A DNA stretch of 64,000 bases, taken from contig CM035233.1 in NCBI GenBank assembly GCA_020226215.1, forward strand, positions 39,020,027 to 39,084,026. Direction: 5' to 3'. The DNA is from Sindora glabra (Eukaryota > Streptophyta > Magnoliopsida > Fabales > Fabaceae). Positions 35,927 to 47,750 of the stretch are shown one piece after another. How positions within the stretch are numbered: the first letter of the stretch is position 1; the number at the start of each line of letters is the position of its first letter. The notes beneath the pieces were generated by a model, which ran no database searches, had not been told where the DNA came from, and saw only the letters and a list, made by a program, of their open reading frames with translations. The position numbers and the translations under genes were made by a program.

Positions 35927-37032
35927 TTACATTTTAGATACTAGTTAAGTAAAAAATTGATATGTAAAATTTTTATCTTTCTTAGCTAAACATTTCAAAT
36001 GTCTTTTGGATGACAATTATGTAGAAAATTGACATTTTAAGTTTTTACAATTTCCCATAACCATGTAATAGTCTGATTTTAAATGTTAGTCAAATTTAAA
36101 ATTAACATCATAAGTTTTTCACTATTTTTTAAAAAATGCCATTACATCAAAATAAGCATAAATTATAATTAATATCCATTATCGCACTGTATTAAAATAA
36201 ATATCAATGATAATTTTATAGTAATGTTACACCCCTCTATGGTATTCATCACTTGCTATTTAATTTAATTGTTAATAATTCAGTCGACATTAGGTGAACT
36301 TATGGATTTGTACCAATGTTTGCATGCATACATGTACATGGTCTATTCCTTATCATTTAATGTTGCATGCTTTGGAAATTGTATGAATAGATAGTGAACT
36401 AATTCATGGGTTACATAATCATCCATTCCATTTAAATTAATCATGTTTATGAAGAATGCAACTAGTCATACACAATCCAATAATAATAATTCAATTGTAA
36501 AAATTTCTTCATATAAAAATAGACTCAAAGAGCTTTTCTTGAATTGATTATTTGCTTAAAATTATTAATACATAAAAGAGTTATAAATTTTTCAAGATGA
36601 GTCTAAAAATTAATTTTTTGCATTTAAGTCTTTTCTAACCTCTACTAATTATTTTGACTTCAAAAATTATAGAAGAGATGAGCTTGAAGCTATTTTTATA
36701 TGAAAATAAACTTAAAAAGATTTTCATAGATAGGTATTTTGCTAAAAATGATGAAGATATGAAATAGTCATGAATTTCTCAAGTTGAGTCTAAAAAATTA
36801 TTTTTTTTGCATGCAATCTTTCTACCTTTTTATCATTATTTTGATCATATCCTAAAAATCACATAAGATTTAGGCATGAAACTAATTCAATTTAAAAATA
36901 GATTTGAATACCTTTATAATGATAGGTTGTTTACTTAAAATGAAAGAATTATGACCGTTTAAAATTGATGTTAGACTATACTGGTATTATAGTTAACTAT
37001 TAACCTCTAGATGACTACATATTAATATAAAA

Positions 37033-37343
37033 TAAGAATGCTTAATAGACCTCCGACTTGTGGGCCTAGCGGATCGATCCATAGGATTTTCATAGATCGA
37101 TCCATCATAAGCCTATAAAAATGTAGGCTTAAATAGGTTATGCTCATGTACACTAGATTCGTGTAGGCTGTGGGCTGACTTGTGAGTAAAGCCTATTTAT
37201 AAGGTAAGGTTCATGGGCATTTATACAGATTGAATTGGTTAAAATAAGCACACGTTATTAGACTAGGCCTAAACGAGCCCAGCTCACATAGCTCGCATGG
37301 GCTAGCCCATGGATTGTGCTGGCAGGCTCGTTAAGCACCCTTA
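37033..37343. mobile_element. hAT-like MITE, 311 bp
   Basis: The left end TAAGAATGCTTAATAGACC pairs with the reverse complement of the right end, TAAGGGTGCTTAACGAGCC. The homologous site in R1 copy 2 (about 34898) is empty. The flanks ATATAAAA and GCAAAAAA are only a weak 8-bp TSD. It is more GC-rich than its host, with inner repeats such as GATCGATCCAT. Confidence 0.75.
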
Positions 37344-37868
37344 GCAAAAAAAGGCTAATAGTCAACTATTAAAAGGCTAATAATTGATTATTATCCCTTT
37401 GATGCAAATATTCTACAGAGTAACAATAAAAAAATCTAGTTTTCATTCCTAAGTGTTCCAAATATCTATAAATCATTTTGGACATCTTACAAAAATTAAG
37501 AAACATTAAATATAACATATATAGAGTATGAACTTCATTGTTTGATATCAATTTCTCTTTCTTCCATCAAAATCATAATTTGAGCTTTTTATTTGAAATT
37601 TCTGTATCCTAGAAGTTTCATTTGTTTATCCACTCTATGAGAGAATTTATTTGAATTGACATTTATCTTATATCACTTTTTAATTATAAAGGATGAGGTG
37701 TGCTTTAGAAATTCTTTGAGAGGATGAAGTATTCCTTGTGAAGAGAGAATTTGCTCGAGAAAGAGCAAGAATTTGCAAAAAGGTTTCTTCATGTGCCTAA
37801 TTGCAACTTAAAATGATAATAGATTGAAACATAAGCATGAAAAGTTTAGAAAGTGAATATACACCTTA

Positions 37869-38031
37869 AGGGGAAGACTACAATACCCCTAGGGTTTTTA
37901 AACCCTGGGTATGTGGCATAATCTCATCCATTGGATGGAATTATTAAAGACTTAGGTAATCTCATCCAATGGATAAGATTGTACCACACCACCCAAGATT
38001 TAGAAACCCTGAGGGCACCTTAGAATTTTCC
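37869..38031. mobile_element. hAT-like MITE, 163 bp, perfect 8-bp TSD
   Basis: Flanked by ACACCTTA on both sides (37861-37868 and 38032-38039); R1 copy 2 has a single similar site (ACATCTTA). The ends form imperfect inverted repeats of about 45 bp that include CCTAGGGTTTTTAAACCCTG and CCTCAGGGTTTCTAAATCTT. An inner pair, ATCTCATCCATTGGAT and ATCTCATCCAATGGAT, is a direct repeat. A related element lies in duplication copy B near 60180-60270. Confidence 0.85.
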
Positions 38032-39022
38032 ACACCTTAGAAAGAATATTCAAAGGAGAATAATTATAAATCCTTGTGTTTGATTTCTTCACCTTTACTC
38101 TATTTATATTTGATTATGTGCCTAATTTTATTGATATGATTTGTTGGATATTTTGTATTTCAAAGCTTATGTTGATTCTCGAATGATTAAATGGCTGAAA
38201 AAGAAATCTATCTATGCATGTGCTTTTTTATTCTTTATCTATGCATAGTTGAATGAATTGTTTTACATAAGTGGATTAATTATTATATGTTGTGTGCAAG
38301 CCTCTTTATTAAATTATCTTGGATTTGTTTCTTGATGATTTGTTTATATATAGTTAATTAAGTTGATTTGCATTAATTCTTTAAATTATTATATTTTGAG
38401 TGCAAACCTCTTTATAAAGCTTTCTTGAGTTTGCTTGAATTAAAATTATCTTTATGATTTTAAAAAATCATAAGTTTTAAAAAATGGTTTAAAAAATGAT
38501 GGAAGTTTTCAAAATACTCAATTCATCCTCTCTTGGGTATAGATTGCCTTGGCTTACACTTTTGATGTCAATTAAATCCAAAATTGATATGTAAAATTTT
38601 TACTTTTCTCAACTAGATAATTCAAATGCCCTTTATATGATGTTATGCCAAAAACCAACATCTTAAGTTTTGCCATTTTCCATAACCATGCAAAAGCCTA
38701 ATTTTAGATGTCGGTCAAGTTTAAAATCGACATCATAAGTTTACTATTATTTTAAAAAATGTCATTACATCAAAATAAACATTAGCTTTAATTAATATCT
38801 ATTATCTTGAGTTTTTCATATAATTTCAAAAATATCACTATATTAAAATAAATAATAATGATAATGATGACTGATGTTAATGGAAGCGTTACACCCCTGA
38901 ATGGTATTCATTACTTGCTATTTAATTTAATTGTTAATAATTCAATCGTAATTGAGTGACCATATGGATCTTTAGTAATGTTTGCATGTGTATATCTATG
39001 TGGTGTGTTCCTTATCCTCTAA

Positions 39023-39949
39023 TAAGGATGGTAATAGGTCAAGTTTAGGTAGACCAAATCTAAACCTAGTTAAATCTAGATCCATTAAAGACTTGCTATT
39101 TGGGATCTATTGAAGATCTATATCTACTAAGAATCCAATAAGATCCTATTAAAAGATTTAAAATAGATCTATTTGAATTTGCTAATACAAATATAATTTT
39201 AATTTTTTTTAATAAAAAATTATTTTTCTATTGATAATAATTATACTTGACAATTATGAATTATATTTATTTTTGTCATTTATATCTATTTTTATTTTGA
39301 CCTATCCATACTATTCATATTAACTTTGAGATAAATATAGGTTGTATCATTCGCATTAACAATATTATATTTGACAATTATGAATTATATTTATTTTTTT
39401 ATTCATATTCATTTTTATTTAGATCCATTTATATTATCCATAATAACTTTAGAGCAAATATAGATTGTATTTGGTCAAATCGTAAATAATTATTTATTTA
39501 TTTATATTATAATTAGATATTCCTACATTATATAAATTAATATTATGAAATAAAATAATATTATTTTCAAATATTTTATAATATAATGTAAATTTAAATA
39601 TTTTTAATATTAATTATCTTAAATAAACTATCATAATATTTTTATATATGTAATAATATTAATTTTCATATAATAACAGATAAATAATAAAACATGCTAT
39701 TCAAATAGATTTGATATAATACCTAAAAGAGATTTAACACCCATTAAATATTTGTAAAAGATAGGCTTGTGCATTATACAAATTAATATTAACGGGTACT
39801 TAAAAAGGATCCAAGATGTATTAGATATTTAATGAGTAAACTCAAACCTAAACCATTAAATAGTCATTCTAATTTGAGTAAAATTCATTAAATAAATATT
39901 TATTAATTTGGATAAAATTCATTAGGTATATGTATTTTTGCCATCCCTA
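39023..39949. mobile_element. hAT-like MITE, 927 bp
   Basis: Termini TAAGGATGGTAATA and, as reverse complement, TAGGGATGGCAAAA. An 8-bp TSD with two mismatches is present, TCCTCTAA (39015-39022) and CCCTCTAG (39950-39957). The homologous site in duplication unit 1 (about 36344) is empty. It is AT-rich and non-coding. Confidence 0.8.
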
Positions 39950-40090
39950 CCCTCTAGCATTGCATACTTTGAAAATTGCAAGAACAAATTGTGAACTAAT
40001 TCATAGGTTATATAGTCATCCATTCTATTTAAATTGATCATGTTTATGAAGTATGTAACTAGTCATACACAATCCAACAATTATAATTCA

Positions 40091-40764
40091 AGTAAACTTT
40101 GTGTATCATCGCTCAATATCAAAGTTAGGTTTGGGCACATGAATTGTTACTAGTTAAATTTCCATTCATCTTGAACATTGAGGTGGGACGGTAAGAACTC
40201 TTGTTCACTAAAATCAATCTGCATCATAAAAGCTACCTTCCATTGACTGCTAGGTTGGAAATTGTTCATATAACAAAATACCATACCATTACATGCATGC
40301 AATTAGTACAGAAAATGGCCTGCTGACAAAGTTGCATATATATATATATATATAGACACGGATACACTAATGCTGAGGTGGACAAAACCAATCAATGATT
40401 TGGCATTTCACATCTTATTCAACAATCCAATGTGGTTGTACATTATGACTCCAATGGAAATATTGTGATTTTGCAAATAATGCAAGGTTGAATAATATAT
40501 GGGCCTTATAGATTGCACATATGACCTAATATCCCTATGCCACATGTCCAATGTTTTGGATGTTCCACCTTTCTAAGTGGTACCATAAATAACACCTTAA
40601 TTATACTTAACATTAGTAAATGATAAGCACATCTATAATTTTAGAAAGTAAACTAACGCATTAATATAAGTAACGTATCTGTGTTTGTCACACATCTCTC
40701 AAAATAATTACCAAATGTAATATATACACACATTCATTATTTGAAATTTAGCTAGTATTATTTG
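40091..40764. other. Low-copy-looking spacer
   Basis: No gene recognised. GC content is somewhat higher than in the AT-rich repeats. It contains a short (AT)n at about 40339-40356. Confidence 0.45.
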
Positions 40765-41018
40765 TCAGTTTTCACCTTCATCTTTTTGTAAGACAATTCT
40801 GTCCTTATCCTCTGCCCTTTTCTTACCAACTTCATCGTTCTTATCCTCATTTGATTTGAACTAATTTGGCTTGTCAATCTCGTCAAATCCATCACGTATA
40901 TCATGAAAGCTAATGTTTGATGAGTCATTTATCTCAGCCAAATGATATGCACATAACATCATGAGAATCGGTTGCAAATATCGAATAATTTCGATTAAAT
41001 TATCTTCAACCTTTCCTA
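40765..41018 (-). pseudogene. Cryptic coding remnant, minus strand, product unknown
   Basis: Reading the minus strand from an acceptor-like CTAATAG near 41018, the frame gives GKVEDNLIEIIRYLQPILMM, then LCAYHLAEINDSSNISFHD and IRDGFDEIDKPN, then a TAG (40861-40863). It continues in frame with a charged tail, SNEDKNDEVGKKRAEDKDR, to a TGA at 40765-40767. About 84 codons with one stop and a protein-like composition are unusual for this AT-rich DNA. I do not recognise the protein. It may be an exon of a decayed gene together with the short frame at 41066-41218. Confidence 0.4.
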
Positions 41019-41065
41019 TTAGATGAATAATATAACACATTAATTATTTTTCGATTCTCATGATG

Positions 41066-41218
41066 TCATTTTAATTCAGAAGCTGACTTTATCAAAACAT
41101 ACAGTGCTGATTTTATCGAAACATACAACCTTTGCGAACTAAGAATTGACTGTGGACAATATACCTTGTTGAATGGAACTTCTTCACTATTTCGACTTGC
41201 CCCCAGTTCCTTACCCAT
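41066..41218 (-). pseudogene. 50-codon minus-strand frame, partly duplicated in copy B
   Basis: Starts at ATG 41218 with MGKELGASRNSEEVPFNK and stays open for 50 residues. A donor-like AACAAG|GTATAT follows residue 18. The counterpart in copy B starts at 51910 and reads MDKELGASRNSKKVPFKK, but GT at the putative donor is AT there. Several differences between the copies change amino acids, which argues against selection on both. It may be the first exon of the remnant at 40765-41018. The duplication breakpoint lies within this frame. Confidence 0.35.
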
Positions 41219-44200
41219 GGCAAATCATAAATCTTGCATCATCTTTCTAATTATAGTCGTATACTTTTATTTTATAAATATATACTTTTACATTTTTTTA
41301 TGGCACATGAGACAAATGCAGGGGTTGAACCTAGGTTCAAAATTTATAATTAATACTATTAATTTTTTTTATTTTTATTACAATTATTCATTCAACCCTT
41401 CACTTATAGCACTAATAAATAGTAAAAAAAAAGAATATAATTAAAAATAAATACATATTTGATATTATGAAAATGGGATTTAACAACTTATTACAATATT
41501 TTTTATTTATTTTAACATTATAGGTGGAAAAAGGGATGTATAATCATAGTAAAAATGAAAAAAAATATTAATAATACTAGTTATGAAATTTGATACTAAT
41601 AATTATTATTATCTTTATAAAGAAGGGACTAAATATTATATTTATTCTTTAAAGTACAAAGATAAAAGAGTTAAGTGTATATATTTTTTAAAATAAAAAG
41701 GTGCAAATATAATTAATTTAAATTTAAAATAAGATGAATGTAATATTTTATTTTAAAAAAATTATTATAATTTAGTTTGTACACGTACCTTTTCGGGCAA
41801 GGTTATCTTTCGCTACTGGATTATTTCGTGGGTTATATAATCTGAAAATCACACAAGATCATACGGGGCTTATGTGAAAATTAATCTACTTGTGTGTATA
41901 TAACTTTCCTCTTTTATTATGTCTAAATTCAAATTAAAAGTTATCCATAATTTTTAAAAATACGAATTCATTGTTTCTACATTTTCATTCCAACATTAAA
42001 GATATATGAGGCGGCAACAAAGATATAAATATAAAATAAACGGAATGACTCTATTTCTAATTTTAATTTATTCTTTTTGGAGGATGACGGTTTGTTTGCT
42101 TTCTTCATTTTCTCTTCTTCACACGTAATACGAAGAAATTGTTGTAATTAAATTTTTTAGTGAAAAAGAGAAAGTAGAAACATCTGAAATTAACTAATTT
42201 ATTCTAAAAATATTTTCTTGTTGCATGGTATAAATTTAAGTCATAAATATTATTCAGAATAATTCCAAAAATAATTTGATACTTAATATTGACAGTGTTA
42301 TTTTGAAAAATTTGTCATTCAATATCCTATATTACGGAAGTATTTGTAATTTTATCATAATGTCAAAATTTTCGATATTATTTTTATTTTGATAAATAAA
42401 ATGATTATCTTTATAATTTAGTTGATTATTTAAATATGATATTAAAATATTTTGTTTATTAAAATATAAATAAATCTAGAATTAAAATTTTAATATTATA
42501 ATAAAATTAAAAATGTTTTCCTAAATCACATGTATGTTTGTTAAGTGATTTAGCATCACTCGTGATATTATAAAAAAATAATTGTTTAACGTAATCTGCA
42601 AGATAATAATATTTAATCTTTCTCGAATCAAATTACTTAATCTGGGATCTTGAGAACCCCATCTTTCTCAAATCTACGTCATGCGGGGTGCAGTTGTTGT
42701 TCCTGTCCCTGATTTTGCTTCTAGAATGTCAACCTCTTGTACACTAAAGCATGACGGCAGATTCTAGATTGTCCATTAAACAAATACACAAATCGATTAA
42801 TGAGGCTGCTTGGATGCAAGCTTAAGTATAAACTTAATTAGTATTACAATCATGTTATTAGATTCAATCGCCGTCATTCTTGGTTGGAGACAGAGATAGC
42901 ATAGGTGGAATTCCGCCGTAACGGCTAACGTGTCTAGATTTCTCCTTTTTCATTTTAGTCGTTTATCGAAGTGTTTCTAGAAGTGATGTGGCTGCTGACA
43001 ATCAAATTGGGCAGACTGTGGGTTGGTGGATCATGATTCTAACGGATAAGACTAGCCTTTGTTTGGTAGGGGTGAAAGAAAATAGGAGAGAAAAGAAATT
43101 TTATATTTTTTTTTTTGTTTGGTAGAAAAGAAAAGAAGAGAGAAAGAAAATAAAAAAATAAAATAAGTAGTTATTATTTTCTTAATTTTCAAAATTTTGT
43201 TATTTTTTCTTTCTCAATTTCCCTCCAATTCAAATTTTAAAAATTTCTCTTCTTTTCTCTTCTCTTCTCCCCTCTTTTCACTCCAAAACTTTATCAATTT
43301 TTATAAAAATTTAGTAAAAAGTTATAATATTTTATGTAAAATTTAATATATTTTATAAAAAATTACATATATTATGAATAATAAGTATATAAAAAATTAC
43401 AACTAAATTCAAAAAAATTAAAAACTTTAATATAGATGTAAATAGGTATTAAAAAAGAATACCTGTAAAGTTAAGGTGGCAGGAAAAGGTAATTTTTTTT
43501 TACAATTTATTAAAAATACTAACAATTATATATAAAAATTGTATGTTTAATAAATATATAAAAATTATAATTTATTTAATTAAAAAAATTCTTTAAAAAA
43601 TATTAAGGGAGATAAGAATGAGTACTTAAAAATAGAGTACATCTAGGTGTGGTAGTGGTAAAAGGTAGGATTTCTCTGAATAAAAACAGATACAAAATTT
43701 TAATCCTCCGCACATAGCCTCCGATTATAATTCCTACATGGAATCTCCAATATATAAAAAGTAATTCTTATAATTTTTGCTAATTTTATGAAATTGTAAA
43801 TACATAACTTAATTTTTTTACAAATAACAATTTTATACAAAATTTTCATATAAATATTTGTAAAAATATTGCAAATTTAATAATTAAAGTTGTGGAAAAA
43901 ATTTTAATTTTTCATTATTAAAATTACACTTTAATAAAAATATTGTAACGCTACGTGTACATTCTTTACGAAACTTGCAAAAAAAAAAAATAGCAATACA
44001 ATTCTTTTAAGTACTTAATAAATTGTCAAAAATAAAAAAAGAGAGTTGTTCAAAAAAATAATCGAAGATTAGAGATCCGTTTATTATCTTTTAAATATTT
44101 TTTTTTTGGTAAAAAAAGTTTCATTTTCTCATAGATAGGTGAAGAAGTATCATGTGCATATATAATTTGTAATTAAAACAAATGATAGCCAGGGTAAACA

Positions 44201-46250
44201 AATGATAACTAGAGTTATAATTGTGAAGAAAAACAACTTCTCTTAGTGAAACTATTTTCTACTAGATTTTTTATATTTTTCATTAAATATATAAATTATT
44301 TCTTATTATTTTAATATTTTATAATTATATTTTTGTAAAAAATATTTTTTACTAAAATAAACACAAGTTAAAGAGAAATTACACTAAACTAAATTATTAA
44401 TTTTATTCATGAAATTATAAAATATTAATCAAATAATCCTTAAATTATATTAAATAATTAATTTTACCCTTGAATATTAGTTTGTTTAAATAATTTCATT
44501 CTTATATTTAAAAATAAAATTATTTATATAAATTATTATTTAATAATAAAATTTATATAAAATATGTAAATTATTTTTTTATTATTTTAATATTTTATTA
44601 TATTTTTATGAAAAATATTTTTTCGTTAAAGTAAACTGAGGTTAAAGAGAAATTAAACTGTATTTAATCATAGAATTTGAGTAAGCACTGCAAGGTAACC
44701 CCAAAATCAGTCCGCAGGACTGGCGGTCTTGGTCAAATTAGACCTCAAGGAGGCAAATTGCAAGAGGGTCCAGGATGGCAGGCACCTCGACGCTTCCTAG
44801 TATTTGTTGTTCGTCCCGATACAATTTATGGTGAGAGCTTGACTATTCTTAAGTTTTAAATTGGTTTGAATCCTTCCTTCTTCACTTTAATCATATTTCC
44901 GTTCTATTAAAAAATATAAATAAAAATTGAGAGTTTTTAATTTGAATAGTATTTAAAAATTTCATGCTTTTTATTATATTTAAAAATCGATTTTTAATTT
45001 ATATATATATATAGTGCTTTAATAACTTTTATGATTATCAAAAAAATATATATAAGCATAAAATTTTCCTATAAAATAAGGTTTATGACATTAACTTTTC
45101 AATCGATCTTTGCTACTTCAGCACGGACCCCAAATCACTTCGTAAACATGATTTCAATCTTTAATTGGGCAACTATTATACTCGAGAAATTCTGAAATAT
45201 GATTAAGAATAATCGTTATAGCCAGAATATATGAAAACTTTTCGTTATGTATACTTTCTACAATTTTATTTTCTTGATCTTCTATTTGGATTTATGAAAA
45301 AGGGGTAGAAAGAAAGCATGCGGAAAAAAATGCTAAAAATAAAATATTTGGATGCTATAAAAAATTGAAAATAATAAAAAATATTAAAAATTTGATTCAG
45401 GAATCAAGCTTTTTTTTCATCAACTAGACGAAGAAAAACGGTAATTTTATATAATTTCTAAATTATTATTTTATAAAATTTATCAGACAACTTTATTGAT
45501 TAAAATAATTTTATCATAGCCATATATATTAAAAATTTAATTTTATAGAATATAAATTTATAATTTTTACGTACTTTTTTATTCAAATATAAAAAATTAA
45601 TATATAAAAGGAAGATAAAAAACTTGGATTTAAGATTAAAAAGGAAGGAAGGTAAAAAAAAGTTATAACAACAAAGACAAATTGTAGTATTGCTCCTGAC
45701 TCCTGAGGTTAAAAAAATATGATTTTCAAAGTGCTTTCTTAGGGACGAAGCATGTTGAGAGGGAATAATTGGAAGTGGGGCTCTTAAAAAATGTTATAGA
45801 TATTGAATATAGCCTAAAAATTAAAATTTAAATATTGTATATTTATTAAATTATATTTTATAAATTTATTTTAGTATCCTATGTAATTAGAAATAAGAAT
45901 GGATAAGTTTGATGAGCACACATCATCCTTAGAAATTGGAATCGGATGAAAATTTTTGTATATTTTAATTATATCATATGTTTTTAGTTATAATTAATAA
46001 ATAAATAATTATTATTATTAATTTTGCTGCTTATTTACCAATATTGTGAGGTTCATATATATTAAAATTTTAATTCATTAATTTTAAAAATTATAAAAAT
46101 TAATAATTATTCTTCATTGACTATAACATATATAATTAAAACATACAATAATTCCACGGAATTGGATTAACAGAGTGGTACAAGCGAAGGTTACAAGAAG
46201 GCACTCAACCAAGCAAGTCGAATATTTCTAATCAATAAAGAAAATGAGAA
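41127..46250 (+). repeat. Segmental duplication, copy A
   Basis: Collinear with copy B (51819-64000) in direct orientation, from AACCTTTGC.AACT.AGAATT at the left to TATTTCTAATCAA.AAAGAAAATGAGAA at the right. Landmarks in both are TGGCAAATCA, CTTTCTCGAATCAAATTACT, TGATGTGGCTGCT, GCACTGCAAGGT and TGACTCCTGAG. The region is mostly non-coding with less AT-rich islands at about 42640-43050 and 44680-44860. Copy A keeps the empty sites for the copia element (about 42555) and for the MITE (about 45749) found in B. The right edge may extend past what the window allows to be compared. Confidence 0.9.
43060..43285. mobile_element. MITE-like purine/pyrimidine-rich insertion in copy A
   Basis: Present in A and absent from the matching place in B. 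The left end TTTGGTAGGGGTGAAAG pairs with the reverse complement of the right end, TTTTGGAGTGAAAAG. The left half is purine-rich and the right half pyrimidine-rich, so it is a foldback. The exact ends and TSD are unclear because B carries a different insertion at the same point. Confidence 0.5.
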
Positions 46251-46847
46251 TAAAAAGAGAAAATAAATAATAAGAAAAGAATTTTTTTTAGTTTGGTCGT
46301 GCAAGAAATAAAAAGCAAGAGGAAGAAAAGAAAATAATTTTTCTTTGAAGGAATGGTGATGGAAAGGGATGAGGTTAGATCAATCTTTTTTTATCCCATA
46401 TCTCATTATTAAAGATAAAAATTGTCTTATCTCATGTTCAAGATTGGGGACAAAATTCATTCTATCCCATTCCTCATGAGACAACAAAATTCTACGGAGA
46501 CTTGTGGTAAATGATAAAAAAATATAGAAGAAATTAAAAATATAAATTATAGAATTAAGAGTTATAAATTTATATATAATTATTAAATAATTTCAAATAC
46601 TAATAAATAAGGAAGAAAAATATAAAATTAAATATTGTAAATCTTATATAATCAACATAATTTATTTTATTTATAATACATGTTTAAAGTCATATGTAAT
46701 TGATTTAAACAAAATGAAACCTAAAAAAAATATGTTGATATATAACCACTAAAATATTATTAATTTCTATTTTCATAATTTCAAATAAAATTTTAATGTA
46801 TTCCTAATTTTTCAAACAATTAAATTATTAAAATGGTTAAAAAAATT

Positions 46848-46927
<80 letters not shown>

Positions 46928-46999
46928 GTATATATGTATGTGTTTATATTAGTGTATATAAAAAATATAACAATTTTATAATAGTGGATCTTCACAAGG
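46251..46999. other. Spacer between copy A and the gypsy element
   Basis: No gene. A purine-rich MITE-like stretch lies at about 46255-46380. The microsatellite at 46851-46941 is listed separately. Confidence 0.45.
46851..46941. repeat. (TA)n with flanking CATA/TATG repeats
   Basis: A long TA run with CATACATA on the left and TATGTATGTATG on the right. It is largely self-complementary and likely length-polymorphic. Confidence 0.9.
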
Positions 47000-47750
47000 T
47001 AAGGTATCATAATTTGGTAACTTAGGTTATGGACCGTGCGATGCTTCGACTTTTAACATCTAAGAATAAGCCAACCAATTGGTTACTCACTATTCAAGGT
47101 TTCAAAAAATGACAAGCAATACTCATAATAATAAACACATCATGTCAATTTGAAGACAATATATAGCACATAGAAACATGACAACTAGTCATAAAAGCAA
47201 ATGTTAAGGCAAGAATGAACATGTGAGTAATGTAGATTAATGTGACAAAAACAAACAAAATTGTATACCAATTTTAGTAGAAGAAGAGCTATTTCTTTTT
47301 TCATAATATGCCTCATTACATATTTTAGAGTATATAGAGAGGCTATTAAGCTACACACTCTGACCTCTAGACTGATACTAAGTGAGCCATTAAACACTCT
47401 ACTTCTAAAAAGCATTTTAAGCTAAAACCCTATCGGTAGGAGTAGACATATTTTTTTGTGAATTATTATAAGTATTTTTCTTAGAGTTTGGAAAGAATCT
47501 AAAGTCCTATAATACATTAAAACAAGATAAAAACCTAGAAATCATAACTATGTGCTTATCTTCTTGTTTTAGACAAGTTATCTTGGTTATAATTGCAAAA
47601 ATACCTCTAAAACGAGAAACAATCTTAAAAATTATACATAAGTCAAAGTTCTCTTAAATTTTCACATGATGCTTGATTTTTATGTAAGGTTTCACCCTAA
47701 TTGAAGCTTATTTGTCTTGCCAACTTGGGTCATAAGATCGATTTGTAACA
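47000..47750 (-). repeat. 3' LTR of the gypsy element
   Basis: Shares with 50120-50888, in order, TTATGGA, TTACTCACTATT, TTTTAGTAGAAGA, AAAAATACCTCTAAAA and AACTTGG.TCA. The outer end is decayed. Confidence 0.8.

Larger units (their letters stand above)
36494..38547 (+). mobile_element. R1 LTR-like repeat, copy 3 (5' part missing)
   Basis: The R1 portion of the second duplication unit. It lacks the first about 730 bp of R1 because it arose by duplication, not by insertion. Two MITEs interrupt it (37033-37343 and 37869-38031), each absent from copy 2. Confidence 0.8.
34353..40090 (+). repeat. Direct tandem duplication: unit 1 34353-36493, unit 2 36494-40090
   Basis: Unit 1 starts inside R1 copy 2 at ATTGTAAAATTT, runs through the R1 end and about 560 bp of its 3' flank, and stops at ATTGTAAAAATTT (about 36494). 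There the R1 interior starts again. Unit 2 repeats the same order, including the non-R1 flank (TGTTTATGAAG.ATG.AACTAG, CATACACAATCCAA). The shared ATTGTAAAA at the junction suggests microhomology-mediated unequal exchange or replication slippage. Unit 1 is about 2.14 kb. Unit 2 is longer because it acquired three MITEs. Confidence 0.85.

Noticed and set aside
41166..41444. 92-codon plus-strand frame in copy A, partner frame 51861-52064 in B
   Set aside because: Hydrophobic AT-rich translation. The frame is not kept between the duplicates, and the start codon in A is not ATG.
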